A stretch of 64,000 nt of DNA from Symbiodinium microadriaticum (lineage: Eukaryota; Sar; Dinophyceae; Suessiales; Symbiodiniaceae), in contig LSRX01000763.1 of the NCBI GenBank assembly GCA_001939145.1, forward strand, positions 2,891-66,890, read 5' to 3'. The position numbers and the translations under genes were made by a program. Positions within the stretch are counted from its first letter, which is position 1; every line of letters starts with the position of its first letter. Below the pieces are notes generated by a model. The model saw only the letters and a list, made by a program, of their open reading frames with translations, did not search any database and was not told the origin of the DNA. Shown in pieces: positions 51,054 through 61,483 of this stretch.

Positions 51054-52085
51054 GTCCGAGGACCCGACCTGCTCTCCTCTGAGGCCTCGGCTTCAGTTTA
51101 GGAAGACTCCTTTAAGGGTTTTCTTTTAAGGGATAGGGTTGAGGGGGTTAGGGGTTTAGGTTAAGGGTTTAGGTTAAGGGTTTTAGGGATTTGGGGCTGA
51201 GGGTTTAGGGTTAAGGGTTTAGGAAGATTCCTTTTTTGCGGCTCCTTTCCCAAAGGGTCCAAAGTAGCTATATAGCAGAGTGTCGGGCTTCTTTACTATG
51301 TTAGGAATTGTGATTATGACTGATTTGGCAAAGTCAGTATCCCCCATAACAGTACCTAGGACCCTTTGGGTTTAAGGGTTCGTTTAAGGGATTCCGTTAA
51401 GGTTTAGGGTTTAGGGTGTAGGATTCTTTGAAGGGTTCCTTTAGTTTTTCCATTACGGGTTCCATAAGGCTTTAGTCTTGGGTGTAGGGTTATTCGGTTG
51501 AGGAGTTCAGGGTTGAGGGGTGTTTGGGGTTTTCGGTTACGGATTTAGGGGTTAGCGTTGAGGGAAAAGGGTTAAGGGATTAGAGTTTAGGATTTAGAGT
51601 TTAGGGTAAAGGCTTTAGAGTTTAGAGTTTGACAGGTTTAAGGGTTTCGGGATAATTTTGTACCCTTACAAGGTCCAAGTGCCCAATTCGCAGGGCTTCG
51701 GTACCAAAAGCCATTCACTCCATGGTTCTCTGGGACCTAACACCCCGGTGTTCCGGTACTGGGACCTTCCAGGGGAGAATATATCCCTGACAATGTCGGG
51801 TTCTTACGGCCCAGGCATCGTTACGACTTAGGATATATCCTGAGCTCAGGGTGGCTGCGTAGTCTGCTCAGATCCGGGAACCTTGTAAGTAAGGCTATCG
51901 GGCTAGAATAGAATCCTTCAAGCCCTAAGCCCTAAGCACCTCCCGAAGCCCTCAGGGGCATTTCAGAAAGCAAGGGACCCTGTAGAACATGGGCCTCCAA
52001 ATAGTAGGGTCTTTTGAAAACGGCTCCCCCTTCCCACCAAACCCGAGGACACAGAGAAAAATGTATTCACTCACCCCTTTGCCAG

Positions 52086-52155
52086 GCCGCCGCAGAGGTC
52101 GAGGCTTGCAGCACCGTGGTCGGCGAGTGCTGCAGCTCTGCTCGCACTTTCTTCG
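52086..52155 (+). CDS. TrhO/TSTD2-like rhodanese gene, exon g
   Basis: The exon encodes AAAEVEACSTVVGECCSSA then RTFF. It matches the region after FVFDxR where the family has V-x-G-x-C-x-x-C, the first zinc-ligand pair. The acceptor is TTGCCAG in phase 0, agreeing with exon f. A donor G|GTTTAG is made of the telomere-like repeat itself. The junction to exon h is unresolved. Confidence 0.68.
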
Positions 52156-52944
52156 GTTTAGGGTTTTGTTTACTGTTTTATTTTCGGGATGTAGAATCTA
52201 GAGTTCATTGACGGGTTAGGGTTCACAGCTCGGGACTTAGACAATCGTGTTTGGGTGGTTTCTTGGGGGTTTGCAGAAATCAAGGTCTGGGGGTTAAGAG
52301 CTTTTCGTTTACTGAAGTTGGGTCAGTTTCGGCCTTTGATAACGGGCTTACAAACGTGCCAGGGTTTGGGGCTTTCACGGCCAAACGTTGGGGGCTTGAG
52401 TTCCAGTAGCAACAGTTCTCTCAGCAAGGAAGAGTAGTGTTCACCTTGCGCAAAGTAGCAGTTGGGATGACGGGTCCAATCATCAAGAGTTCTCGCGGAG
52501 TTTGCAGGGCTTTGCAATGCTCACGTCTGGTTGCTTGTAATCCCTCGAAATTTGGGATTCCAGATCCTCAACCCCCAGCCTGTACCTTTAAACCCAAAAC
52601 TGTAAGCCTTAAACCCCTGTCCCGAAACTGTAAACCGTGACACTACAAACCCTGACCCCGAACCCGACACCCTATCTCCTAAACCCTGAAGCCTTACCCG
52701 AAACCCAACATCCCCTAAACCCTGCGCTGCCTAACCGAAACCCTAAACCCTAAACCCTAAACCCTAAACCCTGGGTGTAACCCTAAGCCCTACACTGCGT
52801 ACCCCGAAACCCCATGGCCAGCATGTTCAAGACATCCCAGGCATCTGTGGGAAACCCTGGGAGCGATATCAGGCCGCTGCAGTATGCATGGAAATTACGC
52901 ATACGCGCGCAGTTTTATCACATCCATGAATCCGGACATCCATG

Positions 52945-53029
52945 CCTGCATATATATATATATATGTACACATATACATAGACATATACACATATACACA
53001 TATACACATATACACATATACACATATAC

Positions 53030-53073
<44 letters not shown>

Positions 53074-53102
53074 GTGTGCATTTATATACATACATATATA
53101 CA
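52945..53102. repeat. TA and CACATA microsatellite
   Basis: TATA, then about eight CACATA/ACATA units, then ACAT and TA runs. Confidence 0.88.
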
Positions 53103-53275
53103 CACATACATCATACAACCAATGACATGCGTGTCTGCGTCTCTCTCTTGTAGAGTCTTCGGTTTTTGGACAAAGACTCAACAACCCTAAAACCCTAAAC
53201 CCTAAAACCCTAAACCATCAACCCTAAACCCGAAAAGCCCTAAGCCCTAAGCCTAAGCCCTAAAGCAGTTGTCAG

Positions 53276-53333
53276 CTCCGTGAAGTCTTGTGGTTGTTCT
53301 TGCGCCTTTGTCTCGGTGTCGGAAGCTTTGGGG
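53276..53333 (+). CDS. Exon-like island with Cys motif
   Basis: Open in the frame VKSCGCSCAFVSVSEALG between acceptor TGTCAG and donor GGG|GTAGGG. It lies between exons g and h and may belong to the same gene, but phase with exon g does not clearly fit. Confidence 0.4.
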
Positions 53334-53751
53334 GTAGGGTCTACAAAGCCGACGCAGCCTAAGCCCTAAACCCTAATCCCTAAACCCTAAACCCTAAGCC
53401 CTAAACCCTAAACCCTAAACCCTAAACCCTAAGCCCTAAACCCTAAACCCTAAACCAGTTAGTCTGCAGGAGCTCTGCGATTCGGGGTGGTTGCCGCTTT
53501 CAGTCATAGGTTTCAGGGCAGGGGCCTCAGCACTTTTTCGCTTGTTGAGGAACTTGGGAGCACGGACGAGTTTATCAGCCCACCTAAACCCTGAACCCGA
53601 ACCCAAGGCCCCAAACCCTAAACCCTAAACCCTAAAAGCCCTAAACCCTAAAACCCCTAAACCCTAAAAGCCCTAAACCCTAAAAGCCCTAAACCCTAAA
53701 CCCTAAACCCTAAACCCTAGGCCCTAAACCTCGAAAAGCCCTGCCATGAAG

Positions 53752-53809
53752 GGCAAGTGGAAATGTGGCACCTGCAAGATGCCGGTGCTGATCTGCCTCA
53801 GCTGCCAAG
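53752..53809 (+). CDS. TrhO/TSTD2-like rhodanese gene, exon h (zinc-finger-like)
   Basis: The exon encodes KWKCGTCKMPVLICLSCQ. The family C-terminus has C-x-x-C...C-R-x-x-V-L-x-C-x-x-C, so two CxxC pairs separated by a hydrophobic V-L-I fit well. The donor is CCAAG|GCGGAG, the same CAAG|GC form as exons b, c and e. The start is less certain: two AG acceptors lie within ten bases. Confidence 0.7.
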
Positions 53810-54992
53810 GCGGAGTGAGCGGGTTGGGGTTTACGAGGTGTACCTGTAACCGAAAGGCCTACCTTATTTAAGGAGCTATATAGAAACCAGAATAAGGAAA
53901 CCTAAAAGGCAGGTCGGTGCGTGAGGTTTAGGTTGCAGGCTTGATGAGGTTTAGGGTTTCGGGTTTATGAGGTGTCGGTGTAGGGAGGGTTTAGGGTTTA
54001 TGAGTTATGACTATGAGTATCAGGGTGTAGAGTTTGCGGCTTTAGGATTCAAGGTTTTGGGTTTACGGTCTACGGCTTAGAAATACGGGTTTAGGTTTTG
54101 GGGTTCAGGGGGTTTAAGCTAGTGCTTCCGGCTTTTACTTTGGGATTCATATCCTTAGAAAAGTTGGCGATTGAGGTTCTACGCTTTACTTTGGGGTTTA
54201 ATGTAGGAACCCTAACAAAGGCCCAGGGTTTCTTAATCACGTTCCTACATTGGGTGTGCGGTAGTGTTTGTGTGAGGCCCCATAGGCCGCACGGAAGCCC
54301 TAAACCCTGCTCCCGAAAGCTGAAAACAACAAGCCCACAAACTGGAGTGTATTTATACCCTAAACCCTAAACCGTAAACCCTGAAACCCTGAAACCCTAA
54401 ACCCTAAAGCCCTAAAGCCCTAAAGCCCTAAAGCCTAAAGCCCCAAAGCCCTTTGCCCTAACACTCTAAACCCAAAACCCTAAAAACCCTAAAGCACTAA
54501 ACCCTAAAACCCTGAACCCTAAACCCTAAACCACAGCTTTCACCACCAAGCTTCGACTCGAGGCCATAAACAAAATCAGAAGTCTCGCTTTCGCTTGCAA
54601 GCGCGAGACTTCACTCGATGTGAGGCTTCTGCTGGGTCGTGTTAGGGAGGCCCCTTAAGGGTTTAGGGTTGGTTTAGGGTTTAGGGCACCCTTCTTAAGC
54701 CTACTCATGGCGCTCTTAAAAGGGAGCTTATTGAGAGGGTCTATATTTCCAAGGGTCCCCCTAATCCTAACTCCTACCTTAAGGCTATTCAGGGCTCAGC
54801 TTGTCCCTGAAGCCACCTGAACCGTCTCCTAAACCCCACACCCCAAACCATACTTGACCCTAATCCCAAATCCTTAAACCCTTTCCAGGCCTAGGACTTT
54901 AGGGTTTAGGGTTTAGGGTTCCATCATCCAGCATCTCACGAGTGGCTTGCAGATCCACCCCTGAGGCTCTAGGTCCTTCCTTCTTCCCTCAG
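53810..54992. other. Repeat region between exons h and i, no firm gene
   Basis: C-rich tract 54355-54530, a family J element, a small hairpin and G-rich sequence around 53930-54110. Confidence 0.5.
54579..54612. other. Small perfect hairpin
   Basis: GAAGTCTCGC and GCGAGACTTC are inverted around a 14-base loop that itself contains CGCTTGCAAGCG. Confidence 0.6.
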
Positions 54993-55030
54993 CGGGAGCG
55001 CAACCCCTCATCCCCACCAAACCCCGTCCT
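54993..55030 (+). CDS. Exon-like island after a pyrimidine tract
   Basis: A strong acceptor (TCCTTCCTTCTTCCCTCAG) precedes RERNPSSPPNPVL and a stop at 55032. Possible last exon; no family. Confidence 0.35.
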
Positions 55031-55199
55031 CTAAACTGTCGCCCGGTACCATCGACATGAATCCTTCTCAAGCCTGTTTTCGGGAATGTAGGGCTGCTGA
55101 ACCCGCCCTAGGTTACGTAAGGGTTTAGGGAGTTCAGGGGTTTAGTAGGGGCTTCCCGGCCCCTCTAGGGACCCCACAGCCCTAACTGTCAGGCCGCAA

Positions 55200-55777
55200 A
55201 AGCCGAGCAGGCAGGGGGATTTGAGCTTACACGCGGGCTGTGGGCTTATCGCGTACAAAGCCTGTAAGCTTAGCCACTATTTGGGGAGTCGAATGATTAG
55301 TAATGTTATTCCTTTGGGCTCCTTATATGCTTGTGACGGTACTTTAACAAAAACCTCAACGTTTGTTTCTAATTGTTCAGTGCCTCCCTACAGTACCTCG
55401 GTTTTCCGGGATGGTAAGGTGGCGCTAGTGTTGGAATTTCAGCTCAGTCTCTTGGCTCGTTCAGGCCCCTACAACAAAGTACCAAAAGACAAGAAGAGAG
55501 TGGACTGCTACTTCAGACACTCGGTATAGTCATCGACCTGCTAGCACCCCACGACAGGAAACTATGGTAGTGCAGACACATGTACATGCACAATTACGTA
55601 TACGTACGCACCCGTGCGTAGTCAGATGTCTACCTATCAACCTACATGCCAGCTATCTATCTACCTATCTACCTATCTACCTGTCTACCTGTTTAGCTCT
55701 CTACTTCTCCATCCATCTACTTGTCTATCTCCCTCTCTCTATCTATCTCTCTCCCCGTCCTCTGTCTGTCTGTCTGT

Positions 55778-55810
<33 letters not shown>

Positions 55811-56160
55811 TTGTCCGTCAGTCAATCTGTCTGTACACGGATGTATGAACGCATGTCTTGAGAGACATACGTAGTTCACCTGCGTTGCAAGTATGCAAAC
55901 AATTTGAGCACATACATGCCCATATGTGGCCCGGAGATCTCTTGGGTCCCTCACATACAAAGCACCATAAAACCACCACGATACGCGTTAGCTAGGTTAC
56001 GCAAAACTAAGTCCTCCTTGGCCCCTTTCACCTAAATCTAGACCTTCAGCCCTAAACTCGAGACATAAACTGAACCCTGAGCCCTAAACCCGCGACATAA
56101 ACCAAGGCCTACACCCCAAACCCTGAGCTACAAACGAAGACGTGGCCACTGCGTCGTCAG
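55200..56160. other. Unique and microsatellite sequence, no firm gene
   Basis: A 102-codon + frame (55221-55529) overlaps a decayed hairpin element and is probably chance. The microsatellite follows. Confidence 0.4.
55640..55830. repeat. CTAT/CTGT/CTGC tetranucleotide microsatellite
   Basis: CTAT runs pass gradually into CTGT and CTGC runs. Confidence 0.88.
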
Positions 56161-56192
56161 GGACCCGTGCAGACCTCCGGTGTGAGCTCTGC
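56161..56192 (+). CDS. TrhO/TSTD2-like rhodanese gene, exon i (probable)
   Basis: After acceptor GTCGTCAG the first two bases complete Gly with the last base of exon h, and the frame reads TRADLRCELCA, a further CxxC. The family C-terminus has such a pair. The exon may run on (open to about 56240); the donor and the gene end were not identified. Confidence 0.52.
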
Positions 56193-56850
56193 GCGCCCGG
56201 CGCCCAGGGGCAAGTGGGCGCCAGTGGTCGGCATGTTTTCAGGGGTGTAGGGCTGAGAAGGAGAAACCCTAAACCCTACACCCTAAACCCGAAATAAACC
56301 CCAAGGTTTAGGGTTTAGGGGTCTAGGGGTTGAGGGTTCAGGGGATAGGAGTTTTGTCAGGGTTTCGGCTTCACTTCACTGTCTAGGGTTCAGGCCGCGT
56401 TCAGCGTTTAGGAGTTAGAGTCAGGGATTAGGCTTTGGGGGTTAGGGTTTCCGGTTTAGGATGAAGCTTTCCAAAGCTTTTGATCCACTTTTTTGCACAT
56501 GGGGGCGTGTTTTTCGTCGAAAATTGTGGCATTTTGCAGGGTCTAGGATTCGTATCACCTCAGGACTTGGGGTGTATATGTGTCGTCTCGGACATTGATG
56601 CTTATTACAGTGCAAGTCCTAACCCTATAAACCCTAACTGATCCTAAACCTTCAAACACAAAACAGACCCTGATTATCAAGCCTGTCCTTGTGCAGGGCA
56701 GTAATACTAGGATCCCCATGGTAATCCCTTTTGCGGGAGGCAGTTTTTCATCAATCACGGGTCTACGCTGTTGATTTGCAATCCAGTATTAACATCGACT
56801 AAGTCCCAAGTCCAATGCCCTGATCCTAAACCAGAGCACCATTGTAGATC

Positions 56851-56963
56851 TAGGACATTTTCAGGTGGGTAGCTACCGTTATAGGAGCCTTATAGAAGGT
56901 CTATCTACCCTATAGAAGCCTTATAGAAGCCCTATGTACCCTAAACTCCCCACCTGTAGTTTC
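56851..56963. repeat. Short interspersed element, family H copy 1
   Basis: ACATTTTCAGGTGGGTAGCT ... CTCCCCACCTGTAGTTTCC. Shared with 57638-57744; the 3' half alone occurs at 39206-39253. Confidence 0.72.
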
Positions 56964-57171
56964 CGAACCTCATAAGTCTCGTGCTCTTCTAAGGAAGTGT
57001 CGTGAATCCGAGCAGCAACCATCTAGTCCGCTCTTGAGTGTTTTTGAGTTTGCTTTAAGCCCGCCCCTCAGACTTCGGTAACAAGAAGGAAGACTTCGTA
57101 CTATGTTGCCTATAAGTACTCTACCCTTTATAACCCTAAACCCAACCCTAAACCCCAACATCCTCTTCATA

Positions 57172-57282
57172 GGAGATAGATGGATAGATAGACAGATGGA
57201 CAGATAGAGAAGATACATAAGATAGATAGATAGATAGATGGATAGATAGATGGATAGATAGACAGATAGATAGATATACAAC
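57172..57282. repeat. GATA microsatellite
   Basis: GATAGATA with occasional GATG and GACA units. Confidence 0.9.
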
Positions 57283-57426
57283 CCCACCGAGCTCCTCCAA
57301 GGCTCCCTGAAGTGCAAGCTCAGGATTAGGGTTTATGGTTTAGGGTTTAGAGGTTTAGGGTTTAGGGGTTTAGGGTTTAGGGTTTAGGGGTTTAGGGTTT
57401 AGGGTTTAGCGGTTTAGTGTGCGAAG

Positions 57427-57464
57427 GCCGACGACCTCATCAGACTCAGCAGAGGCAGCCGGAG
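57427..57464 (+). CDS. Exon-like island, unidentified
   Basis: Acceptor GCGAAG, frame ADDLIRLSRGSR, donor AG|GTGCAG. Confidence 0.42.
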
Positions 57465-57489
57465 GTGCAGATGCAGCTTGAAGGAAAAA

Positions 57490-57594
57490 TGGGGATTGCC
57501 GAAAATAGGGGACCCTAATATAGGACCCTAGATAGTAGGATCCTTATTATAAGGACCTCAAATAAGGTACCCTAATTTTCGGAAACTCCCAAAA
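57490..57594. repeat. Hairpin element, family E copy 2
   Basis: GGGGATTGCCGAAAATAGGG and CCTAATTTTCGGAAACTCCC are inverted; centre TAGGATCCTTATTATAAGGA as in copy 1. Confidence 0.78.
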
Positions 57595-57637
57595 GGGCAA
57601 GCCGCACGAGCTGAGGTCTGACGTTCTAGTTTCTAAG

Positions 57638-57744
57638 ACATTTTCAGGTGCGTAGTTACCATGATAAGGGGCCTTATAGAAGGTCTATATACCTTAGCCT
57701 TATAGAAGCCCTACATACCTTAAACTCCCCACCTGTAGTTTCCT
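57638..57744. repeat. Short interspersed element, family H copy 2
   Basis: Same order as copy 1 (CATTTTCAGGTGCGTAGTTA, CCTTATAGAAGGTCTAT, CACCTGTAGTTTCC). Confidence 0.74.
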
Positions 57745-58009
57745 TTAAAAGCAGGGGTTTAGGGTTGGGATTTAGGGCTTGGGGCTTTGGGTTTAGCGTT
57801 TTTTGTAGCCAACAGGGTCCATGAATACTACTGACTACTATGGAATTAGGCCCCCCCCCAACCGCCAACCACAAACAAGGATGGTCTCTTGGGGCCTCAT
57901 TCCATAGTTGTTGTGCGCATGAACCCTCGGAGTAAGAATCCCTCTCTAAAACCCTTTATCTAAGCCCCAAACCCTCAACCCTTAACCCTCAGCCCAACAT
58001 CCCTGTACT

Positions 58010-58192
58010 GCCTCCGTCTGTGTCTGTCTGTGTGTCTGTCTGTCTGTCTCTCTGTGTGTGTGTGTGTGTGTGTGATTGTGTGTGTGTGGGGGTTTAGGGT
58101 TGAGGGTTTAAGGCTTTACGGGTTTAGGGTTTAGGGGTTTAGGGGTTAGGGTTAGGGTTCAGAGTTTAGGGCGTGTGTGTGTGTGTGCGCGT
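58010..58192. repeat. CTGT and GT microsatellites split by telomere-like repeat
   Basis: CTGT and GT runs (58010-58090) resume as GT (58168-58192) after about 75 bases of TTTAGGG-like units, as if the repeat had been inserted. Confidence 0.82.
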
Positions 58193-59015
58193 GTCTCAGC
58201 GTGTTGAGGGTTTAGGGTCCAGCCTTTAGCGGTATGTATGTATGCATAATATATCTACATAAACAGGACAATACACAATGTAAAGCTGTAAAGCACAATT
58301 ATGAATATCTTTGTACAGGCACATGTATATCATGTAGATGCGCACCCGAAACTCAAAAGTGGAACCCGCAGCCGAGCTATGCGGGTATACTGTAGAACCC
58401 GAAACGTGTTGTTATTTCATTTTTGTGCAGTTCCTACACAGGTGCAGTATCCGCCTATACTTTCTGTATACTAGTACACATCTATCTAGACATACATGTA
58501 ATGCTCGAAGCCCGATTCCGACCCTTTCGGCTCTAAAACAACGGGGCTCATTGCTGTTATGTTCACAGGTCGGCTCTGCAGACGTAGTATTACTAAATGC
58601 GCCCCATAGACAAGCCTCATGCATGTCAAGGGCAGCCTAGACCCATACAAAACCCGTACAAAAACCTGCAGACAGCCCTATCGAGAACCGTTATAAAACT
58701 CCTTGGGTACCCAGCTGAAGCCCCTAGACGCGCCAAAACTAACAGCTGTAGCTGTGAACCCCGAAGCCCCTCGTGCTACTTACTGCAGAAGCCTAAATAC
58801 TTGCCCATGCCATTGCTTAGGGTTTCTCTTGTTAGACTCATATACCTAAACCCTGGTGCTAATCATGCAGTAAGGCTCTTATAGTAACCCGTATGGACCC
58901 CTTCGAGGACACCCTTTAAAGGAGCCCGCCATTATATCAGAGTATCTTTACCCCTAAAGCCACCTACACGAACACATAAGTTCGCCGTTGGCCCATGGAC
59001 GTCTGAGAACTGGTC

Positions 59016-59065
59016 ATGGCTGCCCGGAGCTCAGCCCAGACGTCTTTGCAGTCTGCGTTTGACGA
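59016..59065 (+). CDS. Exon-like island, possible first exon
   Basis: An ATG opens the frame MAARSSAQTSLQSAFD, ending at donor GA|GTTTAGG. It could be a first coding exon. Confidence 0.42.
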
Positions 59066-59335
59066 GTTTAGGATTTGGGGTTTTATATTGTTTTATCATA
59101 TAAACAATAACCCAAAACCCCAAACCCTGTATTATTGGAATATACTATTCTATACGCTGCTATAATATCACAGGGTTTCGGGGTTTAGGGCCTAGACAAA
59201 CTCCTGCACCCTTTAACCAAGGAACACTCCTGAAAGTAAATTCCGTATCCTCTCTACTTGACGCAAGGATCTCTGGTCCTTTAGAACAACATGCATGGAG
59301 CAGTCAGCTGTTGTATAAGGGGGTGTTAAGACTGG

Positions 59336-59435
59336 GTTCTTGTTAAGGGGTTTTTGAACTTACCATAGTAAGGAAACCATATTATTTACTGTAGATCCCT
59401 ATTATGGTAACTTAAACTGAGACCCTTAACAAGAA
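59336..59435. repeat. Hairpin element, family G copy 1
   Basis: GTTCTTGTTAAGGG and CCCTTAACAAGAAC are perfect inverted ends, with TTACCATAGTAAGGAAACC / TATTATGGTAA inside. Copy 2 lies at 11456-11550. Confidence 0.8.
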
Positions 59436-59468
59436 CTAAAAGACTGCCCAAAGCATCCTCTTCCTCAG

Positions 59469-59492
59469 GTGGTCGTGTCGGATGCGAAGCAG
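59469..59492 (+). CDS. Micro-exon candidate, unidentified
   Basis: Acceptor TCTTCCTCAG, 24 bases (VVVSDAKQ), donor CAG|GCAAGC. Phase 0 at both ends. Confidence 0.42.
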
Positions 59493-60357
59493 GCAAGCCG
59501 ACATTGCGGTAATGGCGGGCGTGTATGCTCCCTAGGCTCTTTCGGCATCTTGGTGAGTAATCCCTTCCCCCTGAGATTTCTATATTAGGGAGGGGTTTAG
59601 TGTTTGTGGGAAGGGATTCTATTTTGGGATTCTTGTGACGAAAAGATCTTCTAAGTCAGACAATGGTGATTGTTGCAGGAGGGCAGCAGATTCAGGGATC
59701 CCCCTATAGGGTGTCAAGATTCTGGGGTGTAGGACTTAGATTCAGGATTTTAGGATTTTAGGGTTTAGGGTTTAGGGTTTAGGGTTTAGGGTTTAGGGTT
59801 TGGGGTCTTGTGGGGTTAGGCAGTTGCTACTACCGCGACCCAGCAGGCTGCTGCTTCAAGGCGCAGTTACATAACCCAAGGCCCGAAGCCCCCCTCTAAT
59901 TGTTCAGGCAGTGATATTCTAGAACCTTTAAAGAACCCTTAACTTAGCCTTCGGCAACCTAAAAATCTTGTAGAAGCCCGACACGGCCCTTAAGCTCAAA
60001 CCCTTAACCTAGAAATATACCCCGAACCCTCAACCTTACCCGGACCTAAGAAGCCCACAGTTTCGCAGTTCTTTAGTACACCTTCCTGTGTATTATTTGG
60101 GGCTTAACATGAACGCTGCAGATCCGATCCTCTTTGTTCTAACCCCGAAAATTCTAGAGCCTAAACCCTCAACCCTAAAACCCTCACCCGAAACCCTAAA
60201 ACCCCAAACCGTGAGCCCTAAATCCGTGAGCCCCGAACATCGTAAATCCGAGACCTTATAAATCCTCAACCCTCAACCCCAAGCCCCACATCCCTGAGCC
60301 CCGAAAACCGTAAATCCGAAACCTTGAAGCCCTAAACCCTAAGCCCTATGTTAGAAA

Positions 60358-60440
60358 CCCAAAAGTTGGAAACCCACTAGTTTCAATCCTTAAGAGGGAA
60401 TCCCAGCACCAATTCTTCTTAATCCGGTTTCCAGCTTTTC
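60358..60440. repeat. Hairpin element, family F copy 3
   Basis: Same ends and same inner sequence order as copy 1 (CAATCCTTAAGAG, GGAATCCCAGCAC). Confidence 0.7.
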
Positions 60441-60499
60441 TGCGGGTTTACTCTAAGTGCTCTAAACCACAAATACCCCTAAACCCTATAGTCGAAACC

Positions 60500-60597
60500 A
60501 GAAAGTTTGAGCATCGTCGTCCTGGTGCCCTTAAAGGAAAGTATAGTCTAGGGGATCCTAGAACCAATCATCCTAAATCCATGTTCCAACTTTCTGG
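60500..60597. repeat. Hairpin element, diverged family F copy 4
   Basis: Ends CCAGAAAGTTTG / CCAACTTTCTGG are inverted. The interior resembles family F only in part. Confidence 0.5.
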
Positions 60598-61375
60598 GCC
60601 TCCCTGTAAACTTTAAGCCCTATAAAGCCCAAGCCCTAAACCTTACAGGAGCCCTTATAGGAGCCCCAAACACCTTAAAACTCAGAAGTTTCGGGTTCGG
60701 TTTCAGGGTCTAGGGTTTAGGGTTTAGGTTTTCAGGGTTTAGGGCTCCTGAGACCTGCTAGGCTCCAGTTGCCAAGGCCTCCTGCTCAGTCGTCTTTTAG
60801 GGTTTTTTCGGTGTTTCAAGGCATTAGGGCTCCTTTAAGGAATCTATATAGAGGAGGGGGGGGGGTTCTAATGAGGGTTCTATAAGCGATTAAGGTTCGG
60901 TAACGGTTTAGAGTTTGGGGTTTTAGAGGGGAGGGTTTGGGGTTGAGGGGTTTGGGGTTCAGGGGTTAGGGGTTTAGTATTTTGGGGTTTAGGGTTTAGG
61001 GTGTAGGGTTTGGGGTTTGGGGTTTAAGGTTTAGGGTTTAGGAGTTTTTTGGGTTAGGGGTTTAGTATAGGGCTCAGGATTTTTGGCCAAGGGGTTTGAC
61101 ACCGTAGTTAATCCTTGTAACTTTGTGGTTTATGATGGTCTTGTACGAGGCTTACCAACTCTTTGTAGGGATTGTAGGGAAAGGAATGTTGCTTTTCTGG
61201 CGTTTATGTGTTTCGGGTTGGAGGACAAGTGGGGTTTTACGGGGGGGGTGGGAATTTCACGGGAATCCAAACTACATAAACCCTCAACCCTGAACCCCAA
61301 GCCCTAAGCCTTTATTTGTTTCACTTGTTCACTTCGGTGTTTCTGATTTTGTCCATGTTCCTTGGTGTTCGGCAG

Positions 61376-61411
61376 CAGGATCCTGACCTTCCAATCTGCA
61401 TGATTCCAGAG
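61376..61411 (+). CDS. Exon-like island, unidentified
   Basis: A pyrimidine-rich stretch and acceptor TTCGGCAG, frame [12 protein letters not shown], donor GAG|GTGCAA. Phase 0 at both ends. Confidence 0.5.
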
Positions 61412-61437
61412 GTGCAAGGGAATACGCATATGTGCTT

Positions 61438-61483
61438 GTCCATCCATCCATCCATCCATCCATCCATCCATCCATCCATCCAC
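61438..61483. repeat. CATC microsatellite
   Basis: About eleven CATC units. Confidence 0.9.

Larger units (their letters stand above)
50684..51556. repeat. Right copy of LTR plus flank (873-bp direct repeat)
   Basis: This is the partner of 41671-42543, made of the element's 5' LTR and the genomic flank 50891-51556. Unlike the left copy it continues past its end into unique sequence without an N, so it is the more credible context for exon f. Confidence 0.92.
59500..61370. other. Repeat region, no firm gene
   Basis: G-rich 59745-59815, C-rich 60160-60340, two family F elements, G-rich 60700-61075. No convincing exon. Confidence 0.5.

Noticed and set aside
52869-53190. Tyr/Ile/His-rich ORFs
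   Set aside because: They derive from TA and CACATA microsatellites.
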